Origin: Chytridium lagenaria
Lineage: Eukaryota; Chytridiomycota; Chytridiomycetes; Chytridiales; Chytridiaceae
Assembly (NCBI GenBank): GCA_025449115.1
Contig: JAHLKC010000005.1
Span: forward strand, 1-64,000
Length of the DNA stretch: 64,000 bases
Reading direction: 5' to 3'
The notes under the pieces: generated by a model
What the model saw: the letters and a program-made list of their open reading frames with translations, nothing else
Told to the model about the DNA's origin: nothing
Databases searched by the model: none
Position numbers and translations under genes: made by a program
Shown here: positions 10,859 to 22,029 of the stretch, piece by piece
Position numbering within the stretch: position 1 is the stretch's first letter
Layout: every line of letters begins with the position of its first letter

Positions 10859-13440
10859 TGCTAGATGTGACTTGATGTAACCGTTTTGATTTTATTTAAA
10901 TAAATATTTCTTAATTTAATATATGGTTAACGAGAAAAAAAAAGAGAGAAAAAAGAACAGTTTATTGGTATATACCTATTCTTTATACTTTGGCAGTTAG
11001 GTGTAGTTACCTCGTTGCTCATAAGTGGTTGCGTTAATTCGTATTCGACTTTCACTACACACTCGCGTATTGTATCTACACCGCGTGTTTCAAGACGCTC
11101 TTCTTTCCAACTTCAATCCTAATTCTCATTAACAAGCAGCCTTGGTGCATTATCGTTCTTTTCTCTTATTATATATACTTAACAGTACAACTCCATCAAG
11201 GCATATCCTCACATTATTCCTTTAACCCCATTGATGTCTACTGCAACTTTCCTGCAAGCCTTCACAAATCGTCTATGCTCTCTTACCCGTGATTGGAAGT
11301 CTCGTCTTGCTATACTTGGACTTCTATTTTTGGATTTAGTATGCATCATGTATGAAAGACTGCTTTTCTGTTTTCGTCCCTCACGCTCTCAAACCGTGTC
11401 TACAGCTTCTTTTTGTCATTGTCTTGGACTTTTCATGAGCGCATCATCCTAGTCACCTACCCGTCATATCGTTTAAACAACTCATCTCCGCCTGGTGTTT
11501 GACATTCTTTCCAATGGTGCGGGATTAAACGTGCCAAATTTTGGACGCTGGAAGATACCTGAATCGCAGTTTCTGCAACTAATCATGAAATTGGAGAAAC
11601 CAGAGGACGAAGGGAGGGTTGACGGCATGAAGACTTCGGGAGTTGATGTAGAAACGAGTGAATTATATTAAAAGATTGATGATGTTCGAGGATGAGTTGG
11701 CGCGCTTTGTTTTTTTTTTATATGTTTTTTTTTTTCCTTCGTCTTTAGATCACTTTGACCGAGCGGGTAAGTAACTACCTTGTTTCCTACATGTACAGCA
11801 ACGTCCGCTGCAGACCTCATGTCCCTATTTCCTAGATCTTTGGCGGCCCCTACAAGAATACTTCGGGCAAAAAAGGCAACCGAACAAAAAGCCCGCCATC
11901 AATTTCCCCTTTCTACAAGAGGGGATTCTTTTTTACCTTTCATGAGTTTTGAAGTTAAGGAGTTCCTCTTGCAATATCCTGTAACACCCTCTCTTGCTCG
12001 AGACGGCCGTTGCGCAGAGCTAGGCCCCCCTTGTGAGACCTATTTTCCAACTGGAGACCTCCCATGCCATGTAACGACGGCGAACCTATTGCATCGAAGT
12101 CTCACAACCATTGCTAATATCTTCGTGACAATGCATCATGATCACGCTTGTTTTTCTCCTGGAGGTGTTTTACTGGTACGAGGGTAACATTTATGGTGAA
12201 TATACTTACGAATCTTTCTCTGCCCGATATATATAGGCTTGAAATGTACAGACCCGCTGAGTTTACGTTTTTTAACGCTTGTTTTATTCTTTGAGTTGTT
12301 TTACTGGTTTGGCGAGAGCATAATATGGTGCGGTGATAGTGTTCGACTTTATTAGGGCTGGAAGGTGATGAAGCTGCTTCTCTCATATCTTTAGTCTCTA
12401 TTTAGAACCTTTCTATTCTCTCTAACATCGCTTTTGTACCATAGGACCTTAGTATTTCGCATTTAACGATTTTGAATATACCTTAGTGACAAAATATTAA
12501 CTTACAAATGAAGGAAGGAATCAGCCGCCGGGAGTCGATTTTTACGATATTATCCGTCTTCTGGATCCTTGATCAGGCTGAGCTCAAAGTTATCTCTTTA
12601 TTGTGAGTAAGTTATAATCATTAGATGTAATCGATTGGCTTCATCTACTAATAGTTTCCCCCACCACAAAAAACAATACAAAAGGATGGAATCGATATGG
12701 GCAGGTTTCGGGAAGAGCTTGCCGAATACCGATGTGAGGATGAAGGTGGGAGAAGGTTGATTTTATTGGCCGTGAACTGGAGTTGATGCTTTTTAAAGGG
12801 CTTCTGGATAAAATAAGAAAGGAGGACGGAAGCGAAGAGAAGGGTCTCTGATGTGAAGACATTGGTAATAAAGGGTCTAGGCTGTCGTCCCTTACTCTGA
12901 TTTATGTTCCGATGTTTGTGTCTTTTGTTTACTTTGGTCTTTTTTGGGGGACCTCGTACAAATCTATCATTTTGTACTTTGTTTACATCCGCTTTTGTCA
13001 ACATTCTACTTCTTTTCTGACTCAAAGGTTCTGCCGGATTCCCGCCTTCTCCTTCGCAATCCTTCTATTTCATTCCTCCTCCTCTGCCTTCGTTTTGGCT
13101 ATAAAAACCCACCCATTCCCCCCCATTTTTCTGCAGTTTTCTTCACCTCGTCGACTTCGAGGTCCCCTCTTGGCTAAGAGGTGACTATTACCCACTGACC
13201 GCCTTACCCTCATCCCCTGCCCCACCGACAACATAGGCCCCGAGCCATCAAGACTCTCTTCCCCACCCCCCACTCTTTTCTTTTTTCTACACACAGATCG
13301 ATACGATAAGACCGACGCCTACGGCACTCAGCATTTTCCCACGAAGGCTTATGTAGGCATCCCCTCACCTCCTCATTGTTTAAAGGACATCTTTTAATCA
13401 AACACCTCTCTTTTCTTCATAACAATAGGTCGGCATCGAC
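10859..13440. other. Gene-poor region with two weak coding candidates
   Basis: Nothing here is recognisable. Plus-strand frames at 11231-11452 (hydrophobic segment LAILGLLFLDLVCIMYE) and 11480-11670 (protein-like end ...NVPNFGRWKIPESQ) might be exons of one small gene, but no splice model is clear. The frame at 11780-12187 (135 codons) has no family resemblance. A TATA-like CTATAAAAACCC occurs near 13100, followed by pyrimidine-rich sequence to 13300, but no gene with a clear start follows it. Confidence 0.3.
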
Positions 13441-13479
13441 GAGGGGGACACGACCTCCAAGATCATACCATCTCAAACT

Positions 13480-13610
13480 TGAGATTGGGATTTAAGGGAC
13501 TAGGGGTGGAGTGGTGACCCCCCCTCCGGCCCGCTCATCTCCTGGGTTCGAATCCTAGGTTGCTCTGAGTTCACCGACTTTCCACCTTACCTTTTTTCTG
13601 TGTTTTGATT
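13480..13610 (+). repeat. tRNA-like Pol III module (SINE or tRNA pseudogene)
   Basis: A perfect B box (GGTTCGAATCC, 13545-13555) sits in a good T arm (CTGGG-TTCGAAT-CCTAG, 13542-13558). An A-box-like TGGAGTGGTGA (13507-13517) starts 38 bp before it. The acceptor strands do not pair, so it is not a working tRNA. A T6 run (about 13592-13597) could terminate Pol III. A tRNA-derived SINE is the best guess. Confidence 0.45.
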
Positions 13611-13699
13611 ATCAATAAAGGACCTATGTTTATACGAACTTGTGCATATTACATCTTCCTGATTACATACTGATATCGTCTTTAATGCTTTTCGTTTTG

Positions 13700-15490
13700 A
13701 GTAATGTTTGGATTGCTTTTTGTTTAAACCCTCACATCTCTTGATTGCGAAATTATCGAAAGAAGGTGGGATGGCGGAGAATGAGAAGGGATGGATATGA
13801 GATTCGTTGAAAGGGAGAGCTCTTCATAGGGTCATTAAGGATGCAAACCAGTTGACTTCTTATACGGTAGTAGCGTAGATCTTGAAGAGGTTCGAGTTGT
13901 GATGGATGGTGACGATATTGCTATAACGACATAACTGACGTACTTTATCCACCGCAGCGGGCTTGAACCTCTGCGGTAGGTTAAGAGAACAGTCTTGCAA
14001 TGCTCTCCAAACCAACTTATCAGAGATATAACCACCATTAAACCGTAGAACCATTATGAAGCAATTACTACATATCGCAAAAAAATTTCGGGGATATCGG
14101 TTGTGTTTGATCAAATACCCAATAACAGCAAGGTCCACCCGATTCTCGAAAGTCCATAGAATCAATCCCGTCGACGTCACTGTAAGTTTTAATTCCAATT
14201 TGCTTGATGAAAAGAGAAGAAAAACTCACACCCTTCTTCACCACACAAGCTTGCGGATATTTTTGAAACCACCGATAACGCTGAAGTAAGAGAACTCGAT
14301 GAGACATTCAAGCTCTATTTAGGGACAAGCGGTTATAAGATGTTAACCCTCCCAGCGACATTCATCCTAGTCCGAAATGAGTAGAGGAGGAAAAGACAAA
14401 CTGTTCATCACCGCGATTTGTGGATACTCCTGAAACCATCGAAAGAAAAACAAAACAAAACAATACCATAAAAACACTTATTGATGATATTCCCAAGCAT
14501 ATGGTTAAACCATCGAAGGCGTCGCCGAAAAACAACTTGTTGAGATACTCAATCGTTTTGACAAGCGGATGTAAATAGACCATCCGTCTAACTATAAGTT
14601 GCTTAGTGAATAAAGAAGGAAAATCATACCCATTATTAGAAAACTTGCGGATACTCCTGAAGCCCCAAAAACGCTACCATGAAAGTGGTTATTAAGATAC
14701 CCAAGTGCTGTGCGGATATGAGTGGAAGCAAGAGGACTAGAAACTCTTTTTCGATGTCCATGTAAGTCGATTAATGGAATAAAGACTCACCAGTTTCTCC
14801 AACTTGCTGATGAAGCCAAAACTACTTGATAGGGACATATAACGGTCGTCTCTATGTGCTGGTTGGAGGAGTCTATGAGATGATAATAATTCGCTGACCT
14901 AAAACTTAAAAAATAACTCCTATTACCTTCTGTGCCCCTTTGTAACGTTCACGTCGCGAGAAGAGCAAGGAAGGGTCAAGGAGGAGATGTGGAGAGAAAA
15001 ATGATTTGTTGAGAATTAAGCCATTTGGTGGAAAGTTTTTGAACCTTGCGCCATTCCATAGAATTTGCTGATCAACTTGGGGATCGACAAAAAAGGTCAA
15101 AGAGGGGAAAGATATGAGCTGTAAGCCTATCAACGATGAGAAGAGTATCATATATGACCTGGAGGTCGTCGAAGGTATAAAAGTAATAAACACCTTTATG
15201 ATGCCAATCATGAAACTTTTGGAGGTAAAAAAAAGACATTAAAATACGAGCAGAAACATACCAACGTAGTTGACACCAAATTGAAAAGGCTAAATATGAG
15301 AGAACGATAGGCAGAGGATATGTCCCATCATAACTATCAACGACGAGAACGATGTACCTAAGAAAGTTGCCGCAAAAGAGCAATGAGCAGATCCTAGACC
15401 ACAACTTGAAAACACCAATCACGTAAACTGCGAAGAAATCTTCGAGATTAACTCCAGAAGAAGTAACGAAAGGGGAAAGATAAGACATGA
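13700..15490 (-). pseudogene. Degenerate minus-strand locus with repeated WFQEYPQ-type motif
   Basis: Minus-strand frames carry a repeated motif: YRWFQKYPQACVV (about 14240-14285), FRWFQEYPQIAVM (about 14405-14445) and FLGLQEYPQVF (about 14640-14670), spaced about 160-240 bp with splice-site-like sequences between. Flanking frames (13860-14198 and 15072-15488) look protein-like, with hydrophobic and aromatic stretches such as VDLAVIGYLIKHNRYP. The spacing and character recall divergent ankyrin-like solenoid repeats, one per exon, but I cannot establish the fold. Frames are short and broken, so it is either a fast-evolving multi-exon gene or a decayed one. Confidence 0.3.
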
Positions 15491-17220
15491 ATAAGGGTAA
15501 CGGGAAAGACTGCTTTAAAAGGGAAAACGGACGGGTTAGTATAAGAGAACAAAATAAATAGACAAACTAAGTGGGAAGTGAATCAAGGGAGGAGTGAAAG
15601 GGGAAGATAAACTGAGAGGGACAAACAAAAGGAACGGAAAAGAAGAAGATATCGACAGAAAAGGGAAAGGCAAAGTAACATTGAGAACAAACGAAAAAAT
15701 GAACAAACATAGACAAATACAAAATGTCGAGCAGTAACGTGAATAAATTATTATGGAGAAGCTATGAAGAAAAGGTAACGAGAACAGAGAAAAATTAACA
15801 GTGCTTTTCAATTAACTTTGAACATAAAAACAATCTTTTGGATTCGCTTCATAACGATAGAAACATATAACGGAAAATCTAGCGTAGAACGGAATTTAGG
15901 ATATAACTCTCACCTGAAAATCCCCGTAAGCGAAATAGTGAGTCCAGGCAAATATGGTATGGGAATAAGAAGGCTGGCGTAGATATAAACAATTCTAAGT
16001 CTACAGAAAACGGGGTGATATCAGATAATAAGGACTGCGCTAATACAGGATACCGAAATGGAGACTGGTGCAGTGAAGAATGACTAATATAGATGTAATT
16101 TCTTAGTTACAGTGTATGAACGCTGTGGAGGTTGTGGAGGTACGAAATGGAATACGATGGTTTGGACGGGTGGTTTGAGAGAATAATCAGTTTACTTGGT
16201 ATAACGGAAGTAAAGGTTTGAAGCTGCAGCTACGGGGTGTGGTGGGCTGCCTCACTGCTACATCCTCCCATAGATTAAAGTCCGTCTTCTTGCACTCGCG
16301 CATGCTCCCTCCCCCCATTCATTCCTCCACCCATCCACGGCTTCATCCATTCATCCCCTGGTACATTTCAGCTTAAAGAGATACCCACCCCAGCAACATT
16401 GTCGTCAAACAAAGCTGTCGCATTAAAAGGAAGGAGGCTGCCTTTAAGGAGGATTTGAGCTGACGTGAACCAAAGTATTGGTACCCTATCTGTGTATTAC
16501 AGCTACCGATGGTTTAAACAAAATGAAAGGAAATGCATAGCGCTACACAAACGCGTAATTTATTATTTTCTTTTTTTCAACTGACGTGTCGTGTCGTGTC
16601 GTGTCAATTCCCCCTCATAAAGGTACCACTGCCGCGTTCCCGTATAGTCCCGGTCTCTCAATAGAATTGTCACCCGGATTGTCCCGAGAATTGTCAGTGC
16701 ATTTTCTGTTGTCCAATGAGGTGAGAGGGTACTTAATCATTGTGTATTTATTGTTCTTACAATCTTTGCTCATTCATCATCGATGATAGTGGAGTGTAGA
16801 GTGTAAGGCCAACTTTCCTACCTATTTGAAAGCAAGCGGTCAATTATAATATCCACTTGCTACTTACTGTTGAGCAATAACTGAAATCAAACAAGCAAAC
16901 AGGCTTGACACTCGCATCATTCAGTGAGAAAGCGGGTCCACAGACTCCTTCACCACATCCTTGCTTCCTCCGCTGATATGCTGCTAAATCGATTTGCTCC
17001 ATTACTCAAATGATGATGTCCCCACTCCCAGTCCCAACGCACAATGCAAGAAGAATGTCTGATTCCGATGATTCTTTTTCCAAAACTGTATCAATCTTCT
17101 TGTGCCACCAGAGCAGCATCAAGCAACTGCGAACTCAACTCCAGCTGAGAAGCGCCGTTGCCCCAACATCCCTCACCTTCTTTTACATCAAACTTCAGCC
17201 ATCAGTTGATTCAATCTGCT
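15491..17220. other. Gene-free region with purine-rich strand and GTGTC microsatellite
   Basis: From about 15490 to 15780 the plus strand is strongly purine-rich (pyrimidine-rich on minus), with no coding signal. Four tandem GTGTC units lie at 16586-16605. The right end probably holds the promoter and 5' untranslated region of the GID4 gene. No other features seen. Confidence 0.4.
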
Positions 17221-18213
17221 ATGCCTGGAACTGTCATTCTATCCCAAGACGATGTCCCTAAAAAGATCGGAGATGGCCTAGAAAGAAATCAGAAGCTGGA
17301 AAAGAAGCAAGAATGTGCAGGGTAAGTAACAAATGCATGAAATGTTGATTTTATGCATAGCCTCCATATGAATGTATGTATGTGCTATGATAACTAACAT
17401 TTTTACTGTAAAAACTTGGTCAACAAAAGCCTCTATGCTGGAAGCAAGTTTGCGGGTGAGCAGAAAAGCGGAAGGTCATCGTATGAAGTCACCGTCGAAC
17501 TCCAAGTAAAAACATTGCTGCGATGGTTTTGGAATGTTTAACCTCCCTTTAGTTTGTAGACTTGCGGACATCATTTTTATGCGGATACCTTAACATTAAA
17601 GGACTGACAGAGGTTCACATTTGACATTGTTGTTGGAGTCATTAACATGATTAAAGGACTGGCCGGACCTTTGTACGTTTTTCGAAGCAGAGATTGTTGG
17701 TCCTCATAATGGATTTCAGACAAGAAAGTGGGGCGCGAACGAAAAGACGGATTTAGAACATTGGGTAAGACATAATTCACTTATATTGGCACCAAGATTT
17801 CTTACGCTTTTTCAAATAACAGTCGCAATTTCCAATGTTTGATCAATATGCCGAGACTTTCTGCGATGATGAGTTCACCTACGATTATGAGTCTAGCGAC
17901 GTCATTTTTATGAGATGGAAGGTGCGATTTGTATTCTATACTTTTGTACTAATAACGAAAAAAGGAGCACTTTCTGGTTCCAGATCACCGCATAAAAAGC
18001 ATATCAGGAGCCTCGTTTGCCGGATTTTATTACAGTAATTAGACTATTTTCCGAAGCCCTATTGATGTCATCGCTCTCTTAGTTGCCTACCAAAAATCTA
18101 CAGATATGATTATGGGATTCTACTTTCACGAAAATTCGGAAAAGTTCCAGCATCTCTCGCTAAAGCACACCAACGATCGCAAGCACGGGAGTGCAGCTTT
18201 TCAATTTCGATGA
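17221..18213 (+). CDS. GID4: GID4/Vid24, substrate receptor of the GID/CTLH ubiquitin ligase
   Basis: GID4 forms a beta-barrel that recognises N-terminal proline degrons, such as those on gluconeogenic enzymes in yeast. Spliced exons read GLYAGSKFAGEQKSGRSSYE, then SFLCGYLNIKGLTE, DWPDLCTFFEAEIVGP, TRKWGANEKTDLEHW, SSDVIFMRWK, FLVPDHRIKSISGASFAGFY and MGFYFHENSEKFQHLSL, ending in FQFR, which matches the family's conserved run to its C-terminus. Introns are about 40-75 nt; the one after GLTE starts with a weak donor (GTTCAC). The chosen start (17221, 101-nt exon 1) is the first ATG in frame, with a stop upstream in that frame; an additional upstream exon cannot be excluded. The protein is short at the N-terminus compared with Vid24. 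Confidence 0.92.
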
Positions 18214-19180
18214 CTCGCTTGTTCGAACAAATTCATATCCCAAACGTGTTCTCTTTCCTAAATTACGGCTTTGAATAGCGTTTTACCCCTCGTAGATGCC
18301 TAAACGTGTATATAAATATGACATAATAATATTTTTGGCTCGATTGAGTCTTCGGACCACACCGGATTCTCCTTTCAAGTGCTGTTCTCTATACAAATGC
18401 AAATCTCCCAATTTGTACAAAAGCGATACGGCTTATTAGATATGTATTATTTTAAGAAGGCTGCAAAGCAAAGCTAATAAAAACGAAAGATGCAGGGTGG
18501 ATGTTGGGTACGATGAAATTCGAACAACACGCGCAGCACAAATTATTTTGGTCAATAAAACCAAGTCGGATAGTGCATTTCGAGCGGCACTTGATCCCTT
18601 TAAGTAAAGATAACTACATGCATTCGACTAGAATGCCTGCAAAGGAACCAAAAAATTGAACGAAAAATCATCACCTCAAAGTTTCGTCATTCAGTATGGA
18701 GGTCGTCACAGCTGATGAAAGTTGATGTGTCCATCACGTATTAAGCACACTGATTTATGATCTTGGGTAATAAAATAGTTGTCGCTTCCTTTGCTGAGGA
18801 TACACGGATACTGAGATGATATCAATTCTCTATCAATGAAACTATAACTAAGCACGGTTGAGCTCTAACAGCAGAGTGAGGACGTGAGTCTATGATGCAA
18901 GCACATACAGCCTTTCCCTAATGCCCTTACTCCAATCTTTTGTTAGATAGTTTGTTGTGTGCTGCGGATCTTACTCTATATCCTTAAACTACATGCAAGA
19001 AATAAAAGATGAAAAATAAAAGTTCCTCGACATCGTTAAAAACGGTTTATTCCATCGAACGAATCCTTTATCCATCGCTAAGGAAGAAATATCGCGCGAC
19101 GCGACGCAACGTCAGCGAAAAGGAATGGCATGGCACACAGCCTTTCGGATTACTTTTTGGTGAAACAATCTATATTCCTC
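18214..19180. other. Intergenic region, no feature recognised
   Basis: AT-rich sequence between two plus-strand genes, with no convincing open frame or repeat. It should contain the GID4 3' end and the promoter of the acyl-CoA synthetase gene. Confidence 0.4.
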
Positions 19181-21856
19181 ATGGCCATCACAATAGACAG
19201 CGTCTCTCTGTTGCTCGCGACGACGGTTGCGGTACTCTCATATGTTCTGGTGCAAAAGAGTCGACAGCCCGATGTCTATCCGTCGCAGATTCGATACCAG
19301 ACAGATGTTGCGAGGTGTAGGAATAAGGGAGAATCTGCAATCATACGAAACAAACTTACCCCCACGGGACCCCATTGCAGTATGCACCCGCTAAAGACAT
19401 CAAAACGGCATACGGTAATAAGTCTCCTTTCTCAAGACTTTTTTTATCCTGTCTTAAATGCTCCTCTCATGCATCATCGGTAGATATGATCTGGGATACT
19501 TTTCGACGTCATGGATCAAAGAACTTCCTTGGCTACCGCTTGGAGACTGGGGGACCTTTCATCTGGATGACGTTCAAGCAAGTTGAAGAAGCAGTGCTCG
19601 AATTCGGATCTGGTCTCTTAAACGTCTGCGGCGTCAAATCATTCCAGGACGGAACTCATGTAGTGGGAGACGACCCTGATGCGAAGAACCTTGTTGGCAT
19701 CATGATGAAGAACTCACCAAGTTGGACTATTGCTGACTTTGCATGCGCCACCTTTGGACTTGTTTCTGTGCCTTTGTATCCAACGTTCGATGCAGAGTCT
19801 TTGAAATTCGTCATTAGTTTCACTGGACTCTCGGTGTTGATTGTAACGATGGAGGAGCTTCCCATCGTTTTAAAGATCGCGGGAGCATGCCCTAACCTTC
19901 GCGTTAGTATGTTTGATGTGGATTCCGGTTAATATGGATTTAGTTCATTATCATCGATGGATCATTAGAGCCTTCTGACGCTGATCGTCAAGCTGCTTCT
20001 GCTCTTGACATTCAACTCTTGGCTTTTCACGACATCAAGACGTATTTTAACTTTTTTTTAGACCTCCTATTTAACATCATTTACAGATCTGGAAAGGAAT
20101 CCATCCGCCCTCATTCCCGACCATCAGTTGAAGATGTTTCTACGGTATGAAACAAGATATTATTTTTCGTAGACTGATCGTTATTTTTTCCTTCAGATTT
20201 GCTTCACTTCAGGCATGCTTCCCCTTTACTAAAACAGTGAAGACTAACGTAAATAATCCAGGCACAAGCGGTGTGCCTAAAGGCGTACAACTTACCCATA
20301 TCAACATTGCAGCGGCTGGAGCCGGCATTCTAAATCTACTTCCCGCATCTCACAAACTTAACGCAAAGGACCGCCATTTGTCTTACCTCCCGCTTTGCCA
20401 CATGTTTGAACGTGTCATGTTTTACTCATTGGCGTGGACGTGAGTCATGTTATCATCTTTGACCTTTTAACACCAATCAAGCGGCTGCGAGATAGGATTC
20501 TTTAGAGGGAAAACTGAGCTTTTGTTCGATGATGTTATGGTGCTAGCACCGACTCTGTTCCCAACGGTTCCGCGTCTCCTTTCCCGCCTTTACGACAAAG
20601 TAACGCAAGGTGTGGAGTCTTCAGGATTTATAAAGAAATGGCTTTTCGATTTCGCGTATCGATCAAAGCTTGCTGAATTGAGGGCTGGTCGCGTTACAAG
20701 AAACAGTGTCTGGGACCGATTGGTGTTTTCAAAGATTCAGAACAAGCTTGGCGGGAACGTTCGGATGATGGTATGGAGTACGTGAGTCGTGCAATAACTA
20801 AACGGGCATTTTAGTTGACTGGAGCCGCCCCAATTTCACCGGATATTTTGGATTTTCTTCGTGTTGTAATGGGATGTCAAGTGTTGGAAGGTTATGGTCA
20901 GACTGAAAGTTCGGCATCGGGTTTCGTCACGATTGTCGGCGATTATCGGACGTTCCCTCATGTTGGTTAGTTAAACATCACGATTAATGGTTGATTTATT
21001 AACTTCTCTGGAATAGGTGTTCCATTTACTTGCTGTGAATATAAATTGGTGGATATCCCCAGCATGAATTATCTTGCAAGTGACCTACCAAACCCTCGCG
21101 GAGAGGTAAGTATTCTTGAAAGAATGCTTTCTTTTCTTTGTCTGACAGCAAACTAAAACCCTTTTGTTTCCACAGATCTGCATTCGCGGTCATAACGTAA
21201 TGAAGTCATACTACAAGGCTCCCGAGTTGACCGCTGAAGCTTTGGACGAAGGTGGTTGGCTTCACACTGGAGACGTTGGGATGATAAACCCTGACGGAAC
21301 TTTGGCCATCATTGACAGAGTTAAGGCACAATTTAAACTTCAGCAAGGAGAGTACGTGAGTCCAGGCAAGTAGTTCCCACTTTTTTTTTTTTTAAATTAA
21401 ATCTAACCCCTTTTTTAGAAAGAGTCGAAATATTCACTAAAACCAAATGGGTGCTCCAATCCTTTGTTTTTGGTGAATCTCTTCGTTCGTCCTGTGTTAT
21501 GATCGTTGTTCCCGATGATGCTGTTCTTCTTCCTTGGGCAAAAGAAAATAACAAGAACGGAAGTCTTGTGGATCTTTGTGAGGATGAGTCGATCAAACAA
21601 ATGATATTTAAGAGTATCGTGGAAGAAGGGCGGAGAAATGGATTGAAAGGGTTTGAGTTGCCATCTGCGATTCATCTGTCTGCGAAGACATTTGAGGAAT
21701 TGGGGCTTTTGACGCCGACGTTTAAAACGAAAAGGTATGAGTCGTAATTTTCATTAAATCACTAGTGGCTTTGACTAATCGATATCTAATTGACAACAAA
21801 GGCATGAGGCTCGGAAGGTTTTCGCGCAAAAAATTGAGGCTTTGTATATCCAGTAA
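19181..21856 (+). CDS. Long-chain fatty acid-CoA ligase (ACSL/Faa type)
   Basis: Activates long-chain fatty acids to acyl-CoA using ATP. It starts with a membrane anchor ([17 protein letters not shown]). The adenylate-forming core is complete: the P-loop [15 protein letters not shown] (interrupted by an intron), [25 protein letters not shown], the YGQTES motif (about 20893), HTGDVG (about 21272), and the fatty-acyl motif region [21 protein letters not shown] spanning an intron. Two introns have GC donors: 20213-20261 (49 nt) and 21366-21418 (53 nt, perfect GCAAGT). Near 19366 the frame changes by -1 at a GGG run between [10 protein letters not shown] and [10 protein letters not shown]; no intron fits, so a missing G is likely. 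The C-terminus (QKIEALYIQ) is intact. The 3' end faces the flippase gene 174 bp away. Confidence 0.93.
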
Positions 21857-22029
21857 AGTAACAGCATATAGAATAAGAATCATATGATATCAACGTAAAT
21901 CTGTGTTTAAATGCAACTTAAAAGGCCTGTTTTAAGCTGAAATCCATTAAGAAATGTAGTTACAAGATGCTTTAATTGTTAAGCGAAGTAAGTAAATCCG
22001 GTTAGAGCGCGTGAAAACGCCTCTCCTTG

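Noticed and set aside
11780..12187. 135-codon open frame
   Set aside because: No known motif, unremarkable composition and no linked exons; kept only as a weak candidate in the gene-poor region entry.
13155..13190. Hairpin with TTGGCTAAG resembling the 5' part of U2 snRNA
   Set aside because: Only about nine bases agree and the branch-point pairing GTAGTA element is missing; no downstream U2-like structure.
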